From positions 176,030-240,029 of the forward strand of contig NZ_BAAAXG010000004.1 of the NCBI RefSeq assembly GCF_039535475.1: DNA of 64,000 nucleotides. Reading direction: 5' to 3'. Position 1 is the first letter of the stretch, and each line of letters starts with the position of its first letter. The position numbers and the translations under genes were made by a program. A model generated the notes under the pieces. The model did no database searches, was not told the DNA's origin, and worked only from the letters and a program-made list of their open reading frames with translations. This DNA comes from Streptomyces showdoensis. Its GTDB lineage: Bacteria; Actinomycetota; Actinomycetes; Streptomycetales; Streptomycetaceae. This document shows positions 16,907 through 24,531 of the stretch, piece by piece.

Positions 16907-17902
16907 TCAGGCTCCGGGGTGCGCGTCGGCGGCGTCGGCGGGGGCGGGGTCGGCGCTCTCCCGAAGGGTGCGGCCGGTCAGGGTGAGGAAGACGTCGTCG
17001 AGGGTGGGGCGGGCGAGCCGGGCGCTGCGCACCCGTAACCCGGCCGCGTCCAGCCGGCGCAGCAGGCCCGGCAGCAGGACGTCGCCGTCGGAGGCGCGCA
17101 CCCGCACCTCCGTGTCCTCGGCGTTCGCCTCCCGCACGCCGGGCAGGGCGCGGGCCAGTTCGGCCGCCCGTCCCGCGTCGGCGGCGTCGGCGGTCCCCAC
17201 GGTGACGAGGTCGCCCGCCAGGTCGGCCTTGAGGTTCTCGGGGGAGTCGTCGGCGATCACCCGGCCGTGGTCGACGACCAGCACCCGCCGGGCCCAGAGG
17301 TCGGCCTCCTCCAGGTAGTGGGTGGTGAAGACCACGGTGGTGCCGAGGTCCTTGTGCAGCCGCAGGACGTGCTCCCAGATGTTGGCGCGGCTGTGCGGGT
17401 CGAGACCGGTGGTGGGCTCGTCGAGGAAGAGCAGCTCCGGCTCGTGGACCAGGGCCATGGCGATGTCCAGGCGGCGGCGCTGGCCGCCGGAGAGGGTGCC
17501 CACCGTCCGGCGGGCCAGGCCCTCCAGCTCCAGCGCGCCCAGCAGGCGCTCGGCGCGGGCGCGGGACTCCGCCCTGCCCAGTCCGTAGGCGCGGCCCTGG
17601 GTGACGAGCTCGTCGGTGACGCGGAAGTTGGTCCCGGCGCTGTTGCCCTGGCCCAGGTAGCCGATGCGGCGGCGCACTCCGGCGGGGTCGGTCGCGACGT
17701 CGTGCCCGGCGACGGTCGCGGTGCCCGAGGACGGGGGGAGCAGGGTGGTGAGCATCCGCAGACTGGTGGTCTTCCCGGCGCCGTTCGGGCCGAGGAACGC
17801 GACGACGGATCCCGCTTCGATGTCGAGGTCGAGGCCGCGCACGGCTTCGACGGTCTCTCCCTTGGCGCGGAAACTGCGGGTGAGTCCGCGTGTGTGGATC
17901 AT
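16907..17902 (-). CDS. ABC transporter ATP-binding protein (DrrA-like)
   Basis: A 331-residue ATPase with Walker A GPNGAGKTTSLRML, Q-loop region IGYLGQGNSAGTNF, signature LSGGQRRRLDIAMAL and Walker B LLFLDEPTTGLDPHSR, plus the DrrA-type C-terminal extension (VRSARLARPTLDDVFLTLTG). It powers the ABC-2 permease immediately downstream. The ATG at 17902 was chosen because GGGAGAACCC precedes it. An in-frame ATG at 17959 would add 19 residues but has no ribosome site. It is divergent from the flavin oxidase gene, across a region holding an operator-like dyad. Confidence 0.9.
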   Translation of the reverse strand: MIHTRGLTRSFRAKGETVEAVRGLDLDIEAGSVVAFLGPNGAGKTTSLRMLTTLLPPSSGTATVAGHDVATDPAGVRRRIGYLGQGNSAGTNFRVTDELVTQGRAYGLGRAESRARAERLLGALELEGLARRTVGTLSGGQRRRLDIAMALVHEPELLFLDEPTTGLDPHSRANIWEHVLRLHKDLGTTVVFTTHYLEEADLWARRVLVVDHGRVIADDSPENLKADLAGDLVTVGTADAADAGRAAELARALPGVREANAEDTEVRVRASDGDVLLPGLLRRLDAAGLRVRSARLARPTLDDVFLTLTGRTLRESADPAPADAADAHPGA

Positions 17903-18232
17903 GGGTTCTCCCGTACGGGGGTCGTGGAGGGGCGGGGCCTGGGAGGGCACGCTGGTCATGGCTCCGCGGGGGCCGGGGTCCGGCCCCGGACAGGCCGAGG
18001 GGAAGTCAGATGCTCTGGGCTCTTGACTTCTGAGAGCTTAGAAGCGTCAATAACGTCTTTGTCAGCCTTGCTGACGGTTCCGAGCGCCCCTTCGAACCGC
18101 CCGTCACGAGCCCCTTCCTCCCCGGGCCGCCACCGTCCAGCGCCCCTCCACCGGCCCGCCAGCGGCGGCGCCCACGCTGGCCGCCCACTGGGCGAGCGGC
18201 CGACGGCCGCACGGGAAGGGCGGTGCATCCCC
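17903..18232. promoter_or_regulatory. Divergent control region with an operator-like dyad
   Basis: This 330-bp region separates the pump genes (minus) from the oxidase (plus). The dyad at 18027-18044, CTTCTGAGAGCTTAGAAG, has 7 of 9 paired positions. It is flanked by TTGACT (18023-18028, plus strand) and by CGTCAA (18045-18050), which is TTGACG on the minus strand, so -35 boxes for both directions touch or overlap it. The surroundings are distinctly less GC-rich than the genes. A MarR- or PadR-like repressor of the pump is a reasonable guess. No other gene is seen here. Confidence 0.45.
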
Positions 18233-19882
18233 TTGGCACGACTCACGCGCAGACGGCTGATGGAGCTCTCGGCGGCCTCCGGGGGCGCCGCGCTGCTCGG
18301 CGGCACGGCGGCGCAGGCCGCCCCGCGCCCCGCAGGCGGTCCGCCGCCACTGGGGCCGGTGGTGATCGGGCCGGCCGACCCCCGGTACGTCGAGCTCACC
18401 ACCCGCGGGCACAACGGCCGCTTCACGGGCTCCCCGGACGTGGTGCACCTGGTCGGCTCGGCCGAGCAGGTGGTCCGCGCCGTGGAGGAGGCCGCCCGCG
18501 ACCGGAAGCGGATCGCCGTCCGCAGCGGCGGCCACTGCTTCGAGGGCTTCGTGGACGACCCCGCCGTACGGGTCCTCGTCGACGTCTCCGAGATGGCGGC
18601 CGTCTCCCACGACCCGGAGCGGGAGCTCTTCGCCGTCGAGTCCGGCGCCACGCTCGGGCGGGTCTACCGGACGCTCTACCTGGGGTGGGGCGTGACGCTT
18701 CCCGGCGGCGGCTGCCCCACCGTCGGGGTGGGCGGGCACGTCGCCGGCGGCGGGTACGGGGCGCTCTCCCGCCGGTACGGGCTGGTCGTCGACCACCTGT
18801 ACGGCGTCGAGGTCGTCGTCGTGGACCGGTCGGGCCGGGCCCGGATCGTCGAGGCCACCCGCGACTCGACCGGCGCCGAGCGCGAGCTGTGGTGGGCGCA
18901 CACCGGCGGCGGCGGAGGCACCTTCGGCGTCGTCACCCGCTACCTCTTCCGCTCACCGGGGGCGTCGGGCGCCCCCGGCGGGCTGCTGCCCCGGCCGCCC
19001 GCCGCCGTGCGGTCGGTCTCCCTCGGCTGGCAGTGGCAGGACCTGGACCGGGAGGCCTTCGTCCGGCTGCTGCGCGTCCACGGCGACTGGCACCGTCGGC
19101 ACGCCGGGGTCGACTCCCCGTACGCGGAGCTGTCCAGCGGACTCACCCTCGGCCACCGGGCGAGCGGCCGGATCACCGTGGACGCCGCCCTCGACGCCTC
19201 CCGGCCCCGCGCGGGAGAGCTCCTCGACGCCTTCGTGGCCGAACTCACCGGCGCCGTCGCCGCCCCGTACACGGTGACCGCGGCCACCACGCCCTGGCTC
19301 AAGTCGGTGCTGGGCGGCGTGCAGTGGCCCGGCGGGGCCCGGTTCAAGTCCAAGTCGACGCTGCTGCGGACCCCCTGGAACGACCGGCAGGCCGGCGTCC
19401 TGCACACGTACCTGAACCGGGGCGGCGAGGAGTTCGCCACCGCGGGCGTCTACCTCACCTTCCTCGGCGGCCGGATCAACACCGTCCGCCCCGACGCCAC
19501 CGCCATGCCCCACCGCGACTGCCTGTTCAGCGTCGTCCACGAGGCCCTGTGGGGTGAGGAGCGGCAGACCGAGGGCCAACTGGCCTGGGTCCGCGGCCTC
19601 TACCGCGAACTGCACGCCGACACCGGCGGGGTCCCCGTACCCGACGAGGCCAACGGCGGCGCGTACCTCAACTATCCGGACACCGACCTCGCCGATCCGC
19701 GCTGGAACACCTCGGGCGTGCCCTGGAGCACGCTCTACCACCGGGGCAACCACCGGCGGCTGCAACGGGCCAAGGAACGCTGGGACCCGCTGGACCTGTT
19801 CCACCACGCCCTGTCCGTCCGTCCGCCCGAGCGGTTCTCCAGCCGCCGTCCAGGGCGGGGACCGACGCTGGGGCCCCACTGA
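18233..19882 (+). CDS. Tat-exported BBE-type flavin oxidase (AknOx-like)
   Basis: A 549-residue FAD-linked oxidase of the berberine bridge enzyme class. The flavin attachment residues of the bicovalent type are present: His in RSGGHCFEGF and Cys in PGGGCPTVGVGGHVAGGGYG. The C-terminus NYPDTDLADP with RLQRAKERWDPLDLFHHA is typical. The TTG start (with GGAAGGG upstream) gives MARLTRRRLMELSAASGG, a twin-arginine signal with cleavage after AQA, so the enzyme should act outside the cytoplasm. AknOx oxidises terminal deoxysugars of aclacinomycin after export; a similar late sugar oxidation is inferred. The aromatase gene follows 26 bp downstream. Confidence 0.85.
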   Translation: MARLTRRRLMELSAASGGAALLGGTAAQAAPRPAGGPPPLGPVVIGPADPRYVELTTRGHNGRFTGSPDVVHLVGSAEQVVRAVEEAARDRKRIAVRSGGHCFEGFVDDPAVRVLVDVSEMAAVSHDPERELFAVESGATLGRVYRTLYLGWGVTLPGGGCPTVGVGGHVAGGGYGALSRRYGLVVDHLYGVEVVVVDRSGRARIVEATRDSTGAERELWWAHTGGGGGTFGVVTRYLFRSPGASGAPGGLLPRPPAAVRSVSLGWQWQDLDREAFVRLLRVHGDWHRRHAGVDSPYAELSSGLTLGHRASGRITVDAALDASRPRAGELLDAFVAELTGAVAAPYTVTAATTPWLKSVLGGVQWPGGARFKSKSTLLRTPWNDRQAGVLHTYLNRGGEEFATAGVYLTFLGGRINTVRPDATAMPHRDCLFSVVHEALWGEERQTEGQLAWVRGLYRELHADTGGVPVPDEANGGAYLNYPDTDLADPRWNTSGVPWSTLYHRGNHRRLQRAKERWDPLDLFHHALSVRPPERFSSRRPGRGPTLGPH

Positions 19883-19908
19883 CCCGCAGTGGAGCCGGAC
19901 GGAGGACC

Positions 19909-20844
19909 ATGGCACTTCCCGTGACCCACCACACCGAACACGCGATCACGGTGGCCGCCGCGGCGCGGCGCGTCTTCGGCCTGATCGTCGACGTCGGCCG
20001 CTGGCCGGAGACCTTTCCGCCCACCGTGCACGTCGAACACGTCGAGCGGGGCGAGACGGAGGAGCGCATCCGGATCTGGGCCACCGCCAACGGGCAGGTC
20101 AAGACCTGGACCTCACGCCGGCTGCTCGACCGCGAGCGGCTCAGCGTCCGCTTCCGCCAGGAGGTCTCCCAGCCGCCGGTGGCCGCCATGGGCGGGGAGT
20201 GGATCGTCGAGCCGCTCTCCGACACCGAGAGCCGGGTCCGGCTGCTGCACGACTTCCGTGCCGTCGACGACGACCCGGAGCAGACGGAGTGGATCCGGCG
20301 CGCGATCGACCACAACAGCGCCGCCGAACTGGCCGCCTTGCGCGCCGCGGCCGAACAGGCAGAGAACCGGGCGGAGCTCGTCCTGACCTTCGAGGACACC
20401 GTGGAGTTCACCGGCGACCTCAAGGCCGCCTACGCCTTCGTCGACGAGGCCGGACGCTGGCCCGAACGGCTGCCCCACGTGGCCCGCGCCGCCCTGGCCG
20501 AGGAGACGCCCGGGGTGCAGACCCTGGAGATGGAGACCAGGACGGCGGACGGCTCCTCGCACACCACGAGCTCCGTCCGGATCTGCTTCCCGCACGAGCG
20601 GATCGTCTACAAACAGCTGGTCACCCCCGCCCTGATGACCGCCCACACCGGGGCGTGGCTGTTCGCCGAGGGCCGGATCACCTCCGTGCACACCGTCGTC
20701 CTCAACGAGCAGGCCGTCACGGAGGTCCTCGGGCCGGACGCCACCGTCGCCGACGCCCGGCGGTTCGTCCGCGGCGCCCTGAGCCGCAACAGCACCACCA
20801 CCATGGAACACGCGGTCGCCCACGTCCGGAGGGAACGGGGCTGA
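19909..20844 (+). CDS. Didomain polyketide aromatase/cyclase (ActVII/DpsF type)
   Basis: A 311-residue protein made of two tandem SRPBCC (START-like) domains, about residues 5-150 and 160-305. The first has VFGLIVDVGRWPETFPPTVH and the second AYAFVDEAGRWPERLPHVAR, an internal repeat (DxxRWPExxP) seen in reducing-type didomain aromatases. It closes and aromatises the first ring of a C-9-reduced polyketide in the cytoplasm. GGAGGACC precedes the ATG. It follows the oxidase gene on the same strand and ends at a strong terminator. Didomain aromatases go with reduced polyketides, which fits the ketoreductase at 14604. Confidence 0.9.
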   Translation: MALPVTHHTEHAITVAAAARRVFGLIVDVGRWPETFPPTVHVEHVERGETEERIRIWATANGQVKTWTSRRLLDRERLSVRFRQEVSQPPVAAMGGEWIVEPLSDTESRVRLLHDFRAVDDDPEQTEWIRRAIDHNSAAELAALRAAAEQAENRAELVLTFEDTVEFTGDLKAAYAFVDEAGRWPERLPHVARAALAEETPGVQTLEMETRTADGSSHTTSSVRICFPHERIVYKQLVTPALMTAHTGAWLFAEGRITSVHTVVLNEQAVTEVLGPDATVADARRFVRGALSRNSTTTMEHAVAHVRRERG

Positions 20845-20854
20845 CGCACGCACG

Positions 20855-20894
20855 GAGAGGGGGGAGGACCGGTGATCCGGTCCTCCCCCCTCTC
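20855..20894. terminator. Strong hairpin between convergent genes
   Basis: A perfect 18-bp stem (20855-20872 with 20877-20894) and a TGAT loop, lying between the aromatase stop and the stop of the N-oxygenase gene. It can serve as a terminator in both directions. There is no U tract, as is usual in Streptomyces. Confidence 0.8.
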
Positions 20895-20900
20895 GCGCTG

Positions 20901-22130
20901 TCAGTCCTTCGCGCCCTCCAGCACCGCCTCGGACAGCCAGTCCACCGCGTCGGGGTACGTGAACGGGTGCATGAACGCCCCCGCCCGGACGTCCCGGTAG
21001 AGCCGCGCCAGCGGATGGGTGCCGGAGTACGAGGCGCCGCCGATCACCGAAAGGCAGTCCGAGACGATCTCCGGCGCCAGCCGGTTCACCATCAGCTTGG
21101 CGCGCTGGAAGTCCAGCATCATGCGCCGGCCCCGCTCCGCCGGATCGGCGTCGAAGGCGTACGCCAGGTGGTCCGCCACCGTCAGGGTGCCGGCCACCGT
21201 GGTCCGCAGCGCGTACAGCCGGGCCTCGATCTCGGCGATCAGCGTGCGCGTCGCGGCGCCCGCCGCCGGCAGCCCGCCCCGCCGGGCCAGCTCCGCCACC
21301 ACGTGGTCGCGGGCGGCCTGCGCCACCCCCACGTAGATCCCGAGCATGGTGATTGAACTGACCGTCTGACCCGCCAGGGCCGCGTCCGAACGCTCCCCGA
21401 CCGGCCCCCGCAGGAACACGTCCTCGGCCCGGACCGGACAGTCCTCCAGGAGCACGTCCACGCTGCCCGAGGCCCGCATGCCGAGCCCGTCCCAGTTGTC
21501 CAGGACCCGTAGCCCCGGTGCCGTCCGCGGCAGCACGGCCGCCGCCGAGCGCACCACCCCGGCCACCTCCACCCGCGCCGAGACCACGAAGTCGGTGGCG
21601 ATCGGCGCCATGCTCGCCAGGGTCTTGCGGCCCGACAGCAGCCAGCCGCCGTCCGGCGCGGGCCGCAGCCGGGTGACCACCTTGCCGCCGCCCGCGTCCT
21701 TGACCGTCGTGCACACCACCGCCTCGCCCGAGCCCATGCCCCGCAGCAGCCGCTCGGCGAGCGCCCGCGCCGGACCGTCCCCGTGCCGCCACTCGTGGGC
21801 GAAGGTCAGCCCCCGGCTGAGCTGCATGTGCAGCGCGAGCGCCGTGGACGCGTCCGCCTCCGCCACCGTCGTCAGGGCCAGGCACACGTCGTGCAGCGAG
21901 CCGACCCCCAGGCCACCCAGCCCGGTCGGCACGGTGGCCCCGAGCACCCCCTCCGCGCGCAGCCCCGCGAACACCTCCGCCGGGAAGGCGCCCGCCCGGT
22001 CGGCCCGCCCGGCCCCGGCCCGTACCGCCGGAAGGTGTCCTTCCAGCAGACCGAGCAGCGCCCGGCCGGAGGCGGTCCTCGGCTCGCGCAGATCGGGCGC
22101 GACCGCCAGGGTCCCGTCGTACGTGGTCAT
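20901..22130 (-). CDS. Amino-sugar N-oxygenase (nitrososynthase), acyl-CoA dehydrogenase fold
   Basis: A 409-residue flavin monooxygenase very similar in recalled sequence to DnmZ and the nitrososynthases KijD3, RubN8 and ORF36, which oxidise the 3-amino group of an NDP-deoxysugar to hydroxylamine, nitroso or nitro. Matching blocks are GVLGATVPTGLGGLGVGSLH, VLDNWDGLGMRASGSVD, ALAGQTVSSITMLGIYVG, and the end GGASYSGTHPLARLYRDVRA. The family has an acyl-CoA dehydrogenase fold but lacks its catalytic glutamate. The ATG follows GAAGGAAGCGGGG. Together with the DnrJ-type aminotransferase and a C-methyltransferase, it suggests an evernitrose- or decilonitrose-like sugar, though DnmZ is also found in clusters for plain amino sugars. 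Confidence 0.88.
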   Translation of the reverse strand: MTTYDGTLAVAPDLREPRTASGRALLGLLEGHLPAVRAGAGRADRAGAFPAEVFAGLRAEGVLGATVPTGLGGLGVGSLHDVCLALTTVAEADASTALALHMQLSRGLTFAHEWRHGDGPARALAERLLRGMGSGEAVVCTTVKDAGGGKVVTRLRPAPDGGWLLSGRKTLASMAPIATDFVVSARVEVAGVVRSAAAVLPRTAPGLRVLDNWDGLGMRASGSVDVLLEDCPVRAEDVFLRGPVGERSDAALAGQTVSSITMLGIYVGVAQAARDHVVAELARRGGLPAAGAATRTLIAEIEARLYALRTTVAGTLTVADHLAYAFDADPAERGRRMMLDFQRAKLMVNRLAPEIVSDCLSVIGGASYSGTHPLARLYRDVRAGAFMHPFTYPDAVDWLSEAVLEGAKD

Positions 22131-22212
22131 CGTGTTCCCCGCTTCCTTCACTCGACTCCCCTTCCCTGCCGCCCGGTTCGGACCGGGACGGCTCCGATGG
22201 TGCACAGCGCCC

Positions 22213-22230
22213 GTCGAGGCCCGTTCGAGA
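22213..22230 (+). promoter_or_regulatory. SARP-like heptamer pair in an unexpected orientation
   Basis: GTCGAGG (22213-22219), 4 nt, TTCGAGA (22224-22230) lies in the 138-bp gap between two minus-strand genes. The heptamers match the sites that drive 7996, 10884 and 23144, but point along the plus strand, where no gene starts and no -10 box follows. It may be a relic of a rearranged promoter or a site used from the other side. Confidence 0.4.
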
Positions 22231-22268
22231 GCCGCTGCCCCTCGGCCGCGGCCCGGGCACCGGCCGGT

Positions 22269-23024
22269 TCAGCCGGCCGGCCCGTCCGCCGTCTCCCGCA
22301 GATAGCGGTCCAGGGCCCGCCGGTGGTAGCCCGGGCCGAACCGCGCCCCGGCCGCCTCCGGCACCAGGCGCCGCAGCTTCACCACCGAGGGGCAGTGCGA
22401 GAAGGCGCTGTCGCCCCCGCCCACGACCACCTCCTCGGCGTCCAGTCCCAGCCGCCGCTTGAGGTGCGCGACGAGCTCCCGCACCTCCACGCAGTCGCCG
22501 GAGGCCACGTTCACGACCTCGTCGCGCACCCCGGAGGCCAGCAGCCCGTCCACCAGCCCGACGAAGTCCGCCACGTGCAGCAGGTCCCGCCGGGCCCCCG
22601 GATGCACCCGGACCCGCCCCTCGCGCAACTGCGACACCAGCGCCGGGACCAGCCGGAAGTCCGGCCCGTGCGGCCCCAGCACGTAACCGAGGCGCAGCAC
22701 CAGATGGGCCGCGCCCGACTCCCGCACGAGCTGCTCCAGGGCGAACTTGTGCCGCCCGTAGCGGGTGCTCGGCACGAGCGGGTCGTCCTCGCGGCCCCGG
22801 CAGCCGGGACCGCCGTACATGCTGGCCGTGGAGAGGAAGACCAGCAGCTCGCCGCGGCGGCGGCAACGGGCGGCCGTCTCCCGCACCAGCGCCGCCTCCC
22901 GCTCGTGCTCGGCGTCCGGCAGGTGCTGGCGCGGCACGCCCGCCGCCAGCACCGTCACCCCGGGATGCGACGCGCGCAACGGCCACAGATGCCGGGCGAT
23001 GAAACCCTTGCCGATGATGTCCAT
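22269..23024 (-). CDS. NDP-deoxysugar 4-ketoreductase-like short epimerase/dehydratase family protein
   Basis: A 251-residue extended SDR of the small type found in deoxysugar clusters (DnmV/EvaE-like). It starts MDIIGKGFIARHLWPLRASH, where GKGFIA replaces the classical GxxGxxG. The catalytic Ser/Tyr/Lys are in LVFLSTASMYGG and TRYGRHKFALE, and LRLGYVLGPHGPDFRLVP follows. The role inferred is stereospecific reduction of the 4-keto group at the last step of an L-2,6-dideoxysugar pathway. A TAGGGT box ends 9 nt before the ATG, so the mRNA may be leaderless. It lies upstream of the N-oxygenase gene on the same strand. Confidence 0.75.
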   Translation of the reverse strand: MDIIGKGFIARHLWPLRASHPGVTVLAAGVPRQHLPDAEHEREAALVRETAARCRRRGELLVFLSTASMYGGPGCRGREDDPLVPSTRYGRHKFALEQLVRESGAAHLVLRLGYVLGPHGPDFRLVPALVSQLREGRVRVHPGARRDLLHVADFVGLVDGLLASGVRDEVVNVASGDCVEVRELVAHLKRRLGLDAEEVVVGGGDSAFSHCPSVVKLRRLVPEAAGARFGPGYHRRALDRYLRETADGPAG

Positions 23025-23103
23025 GACCGCGTGACCCTACGGCTCCGGTGCCACGACACCCTCGTGCCCGGCTCGACGGCGGCCCCGGGCGCGGCCAAGC
23101 GGA

Positions 23104-23136
23104 GTCGAGGGGTGATCGAGGACGCCTGCCTAGCGT
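23104..23136 (+). promoter_or_regulatory. SARP-type promoter of the 23144-30168 sugar operon (leaderless)
   Basis: GTCGAGG (23104-23110), 4 nt, ATCGAGG (23115-23121), 9 nt, TAGCGT (23131-23136), 7 nt, then ATG at 23144. Spacings are identical to the sites at 8004-8036 and 10892-10924. It should drive the P450-like gene and the five sugar genes behind it. Confidence 0.7.
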
Positions 23137-23143
23137 CCTCCCC

Positions 23144-24499
23144 ATGACGGCGAGGATGACCGACGGCGAGTTGGGGCGTGTGCTGCTGACCCTGCGCGGC
23201 GTCCAATGGATTCTGGGCACCAAAGGAGATCCGTACGCGCTGCTGCTCCGCGCGGCCGGAGACGACCCGAACGACCTCGGGCGGCAGGTCCGCGACCGGG
23301 GTCCCCTCTACTGGAGCAGCGCCGAGGCGTGGGTGACGGCCGATCACGAGGTGGCCGCGGCCGCCCTGGCCGACCCGCGGCTCACCCCCCGGCCGCCCGA
23401 CCCCGGCCCGCCGCACGGCGAACCCGCCGGGGAGCCCGCGCCCTGGGACGTACCGGCCCTGCGGGAGGCGCTGCCGCTGCCCGAGCTGCCGGCGACGCTC
23501 GACCGCGCGGAGTACGAGCGGCTCCACCGCTGGGCCGGACCGGTGCTGGGCGAGGAGGCCCTGCGCCGCCTGCTCCCGGCGGCCGTCCGCGCCTACCGGG
23601 GGCGGGCGGCCGCGCTCGGGGAGCGCTTCGACCTGGTCGACGACCTGGTCAGGCCCGCCACCACGGAGGCCGCGCGCGTCCTGCTCGGCGTGCCGGCGCG
23701 GCACGCCGAGCGCTTCACCCGGCTGTGCGCCGAGGCCTCGGGCGTGCTGGACGCCACGCTCTGCCCGCCGCGACTGGACACCGCCCGCCGCTACGGCGCC
23801 GCGCTCCCGGAGCTCCGCGCGCTGCTGGCCGAGACGGTCCGCGAGGCCGGGGCGCGGCGCGCGGACGACCCGACCGGACGGCCCCCCGGCCCGGGCCTGG
23901 CCGGGCGGCTCCTCGCCGCCCCGGGACCCGACGGGCCGCCCGCGCCCGCCGACGTCCTGACGGTCTGCGCCCTGCTGACCCTGGTGGGCGTCGAGCTCGC
24001 CACCACCCTGACCGCCGACGCGGTCGCCCTGCTCCTCGACCACCCCGACCAGTGGCGGGCGCTGCGGGAGGACCCCGGGCTCGCGACCGCCTGCGTCGCG
24101 GAGACCGTGCGCTGCGCCCCGCCCGTACGGCTCCACCGGCTGTACGCGGACCAGGACCTGGAACTCGCCGGCACCAAGGTGGCGCGGGGCGAGGAACTCG
24201 TCGTGCTCACCGCGGCCGCGCACCGCGACCCGGGCCGCCACACCGACCCGGACCGGTTCGACGTCCACCGGCCCGCCCACGGCCGCCGCCTCCTTCCGGA
24301 GGACGGACGCCTCGACGCCCTCGTCGGCCCGGCGGCCCGGCTGGCGGCCGAGGCGGCCCTGCGGGCCTGCGCGGCGGAGCTGCCCGGCCTGGCCGGCACC
24401 GGCGAGGTGCTGCGCCGGCTCCGCGCACCGATCACCGGGGGCGTGTTCCGCTTCCCCGTCGCACGCCGGGACACCGGCCGTGCCCACCCGACCCCCTGA
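23144..24499 (+). CDS. P450-like glycosyltransferase-activating protein (heme-less), AknT/DesVIII type
   Basis: A 451-residue P450 homologue of the EryCII/DesVIII/AknT/DnrQ group. The N-terminus LRGVQWILGTKGDPYALLLR and the following LGRQVRDRGPLYWSSAEAWV are typical of the group. The region where the heme loop FGxGxHxCxG should be reads PAHGRRLLPEDGRLDALVGP, with no cysteine, so it binds no heme and acts as a helper protein for a glycosyltransferase. The ATG at 23144 is leaderless behind TAGCGT; an in-frame ATG at 23156 is an alternative. It is not next to a GT, so its partner must be one of the five elsewhere in the cluster. It leads the sugar operon. Confidence 0.85.
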   Translation: MTARMTDGELGRVLLTLRGVQWILGTKGDPYALLLRAAGDDPNDLGRQVRDRGPLYWSSAEAWVTADHEVAAAALADPRLTPRPPDPGPPHGEPAGEPAPWDVPALREALPLPELPATLDRAEYERLHRWAGPVLGEEALRRLLPAAVRAYRGRAAALGERFDLVDDLVRPATTEAARVLLGVPARHAERFTRLCAEASGVLDATLCPPRLDTARRYGAALPELRALLAETVREAGARRADDPTGRPPGPGLAGRLLAAPGPDGPPAPADVLTVCALLTLVGVELATTLTADAVALLLDHPDQWRALREDPGLATACVAETVRCAPPVRLHRLYADQDLELAGTKVARGEELVVLTAAAHRDPGRHTDPDRFDVHRPAHGRRLLPEDGRLDALVGPAARLAAEAALRACAAELPGLAGTGEVLRRLRAPITGGVFRFPVARRDTGRAHPTP

Positions 24500-24531
24500 A
24501 CCGGACCCAATGACCGCGAGGAAGGCCCCCC

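Noticed and set aside
20901..22130. Ordinary acyl-CoA dehydrogenase
   Set aside because: The fold is shared, but the sequence blocks match the DnmZ nitrososynthase branch and the context is amino-sugar synthesis.
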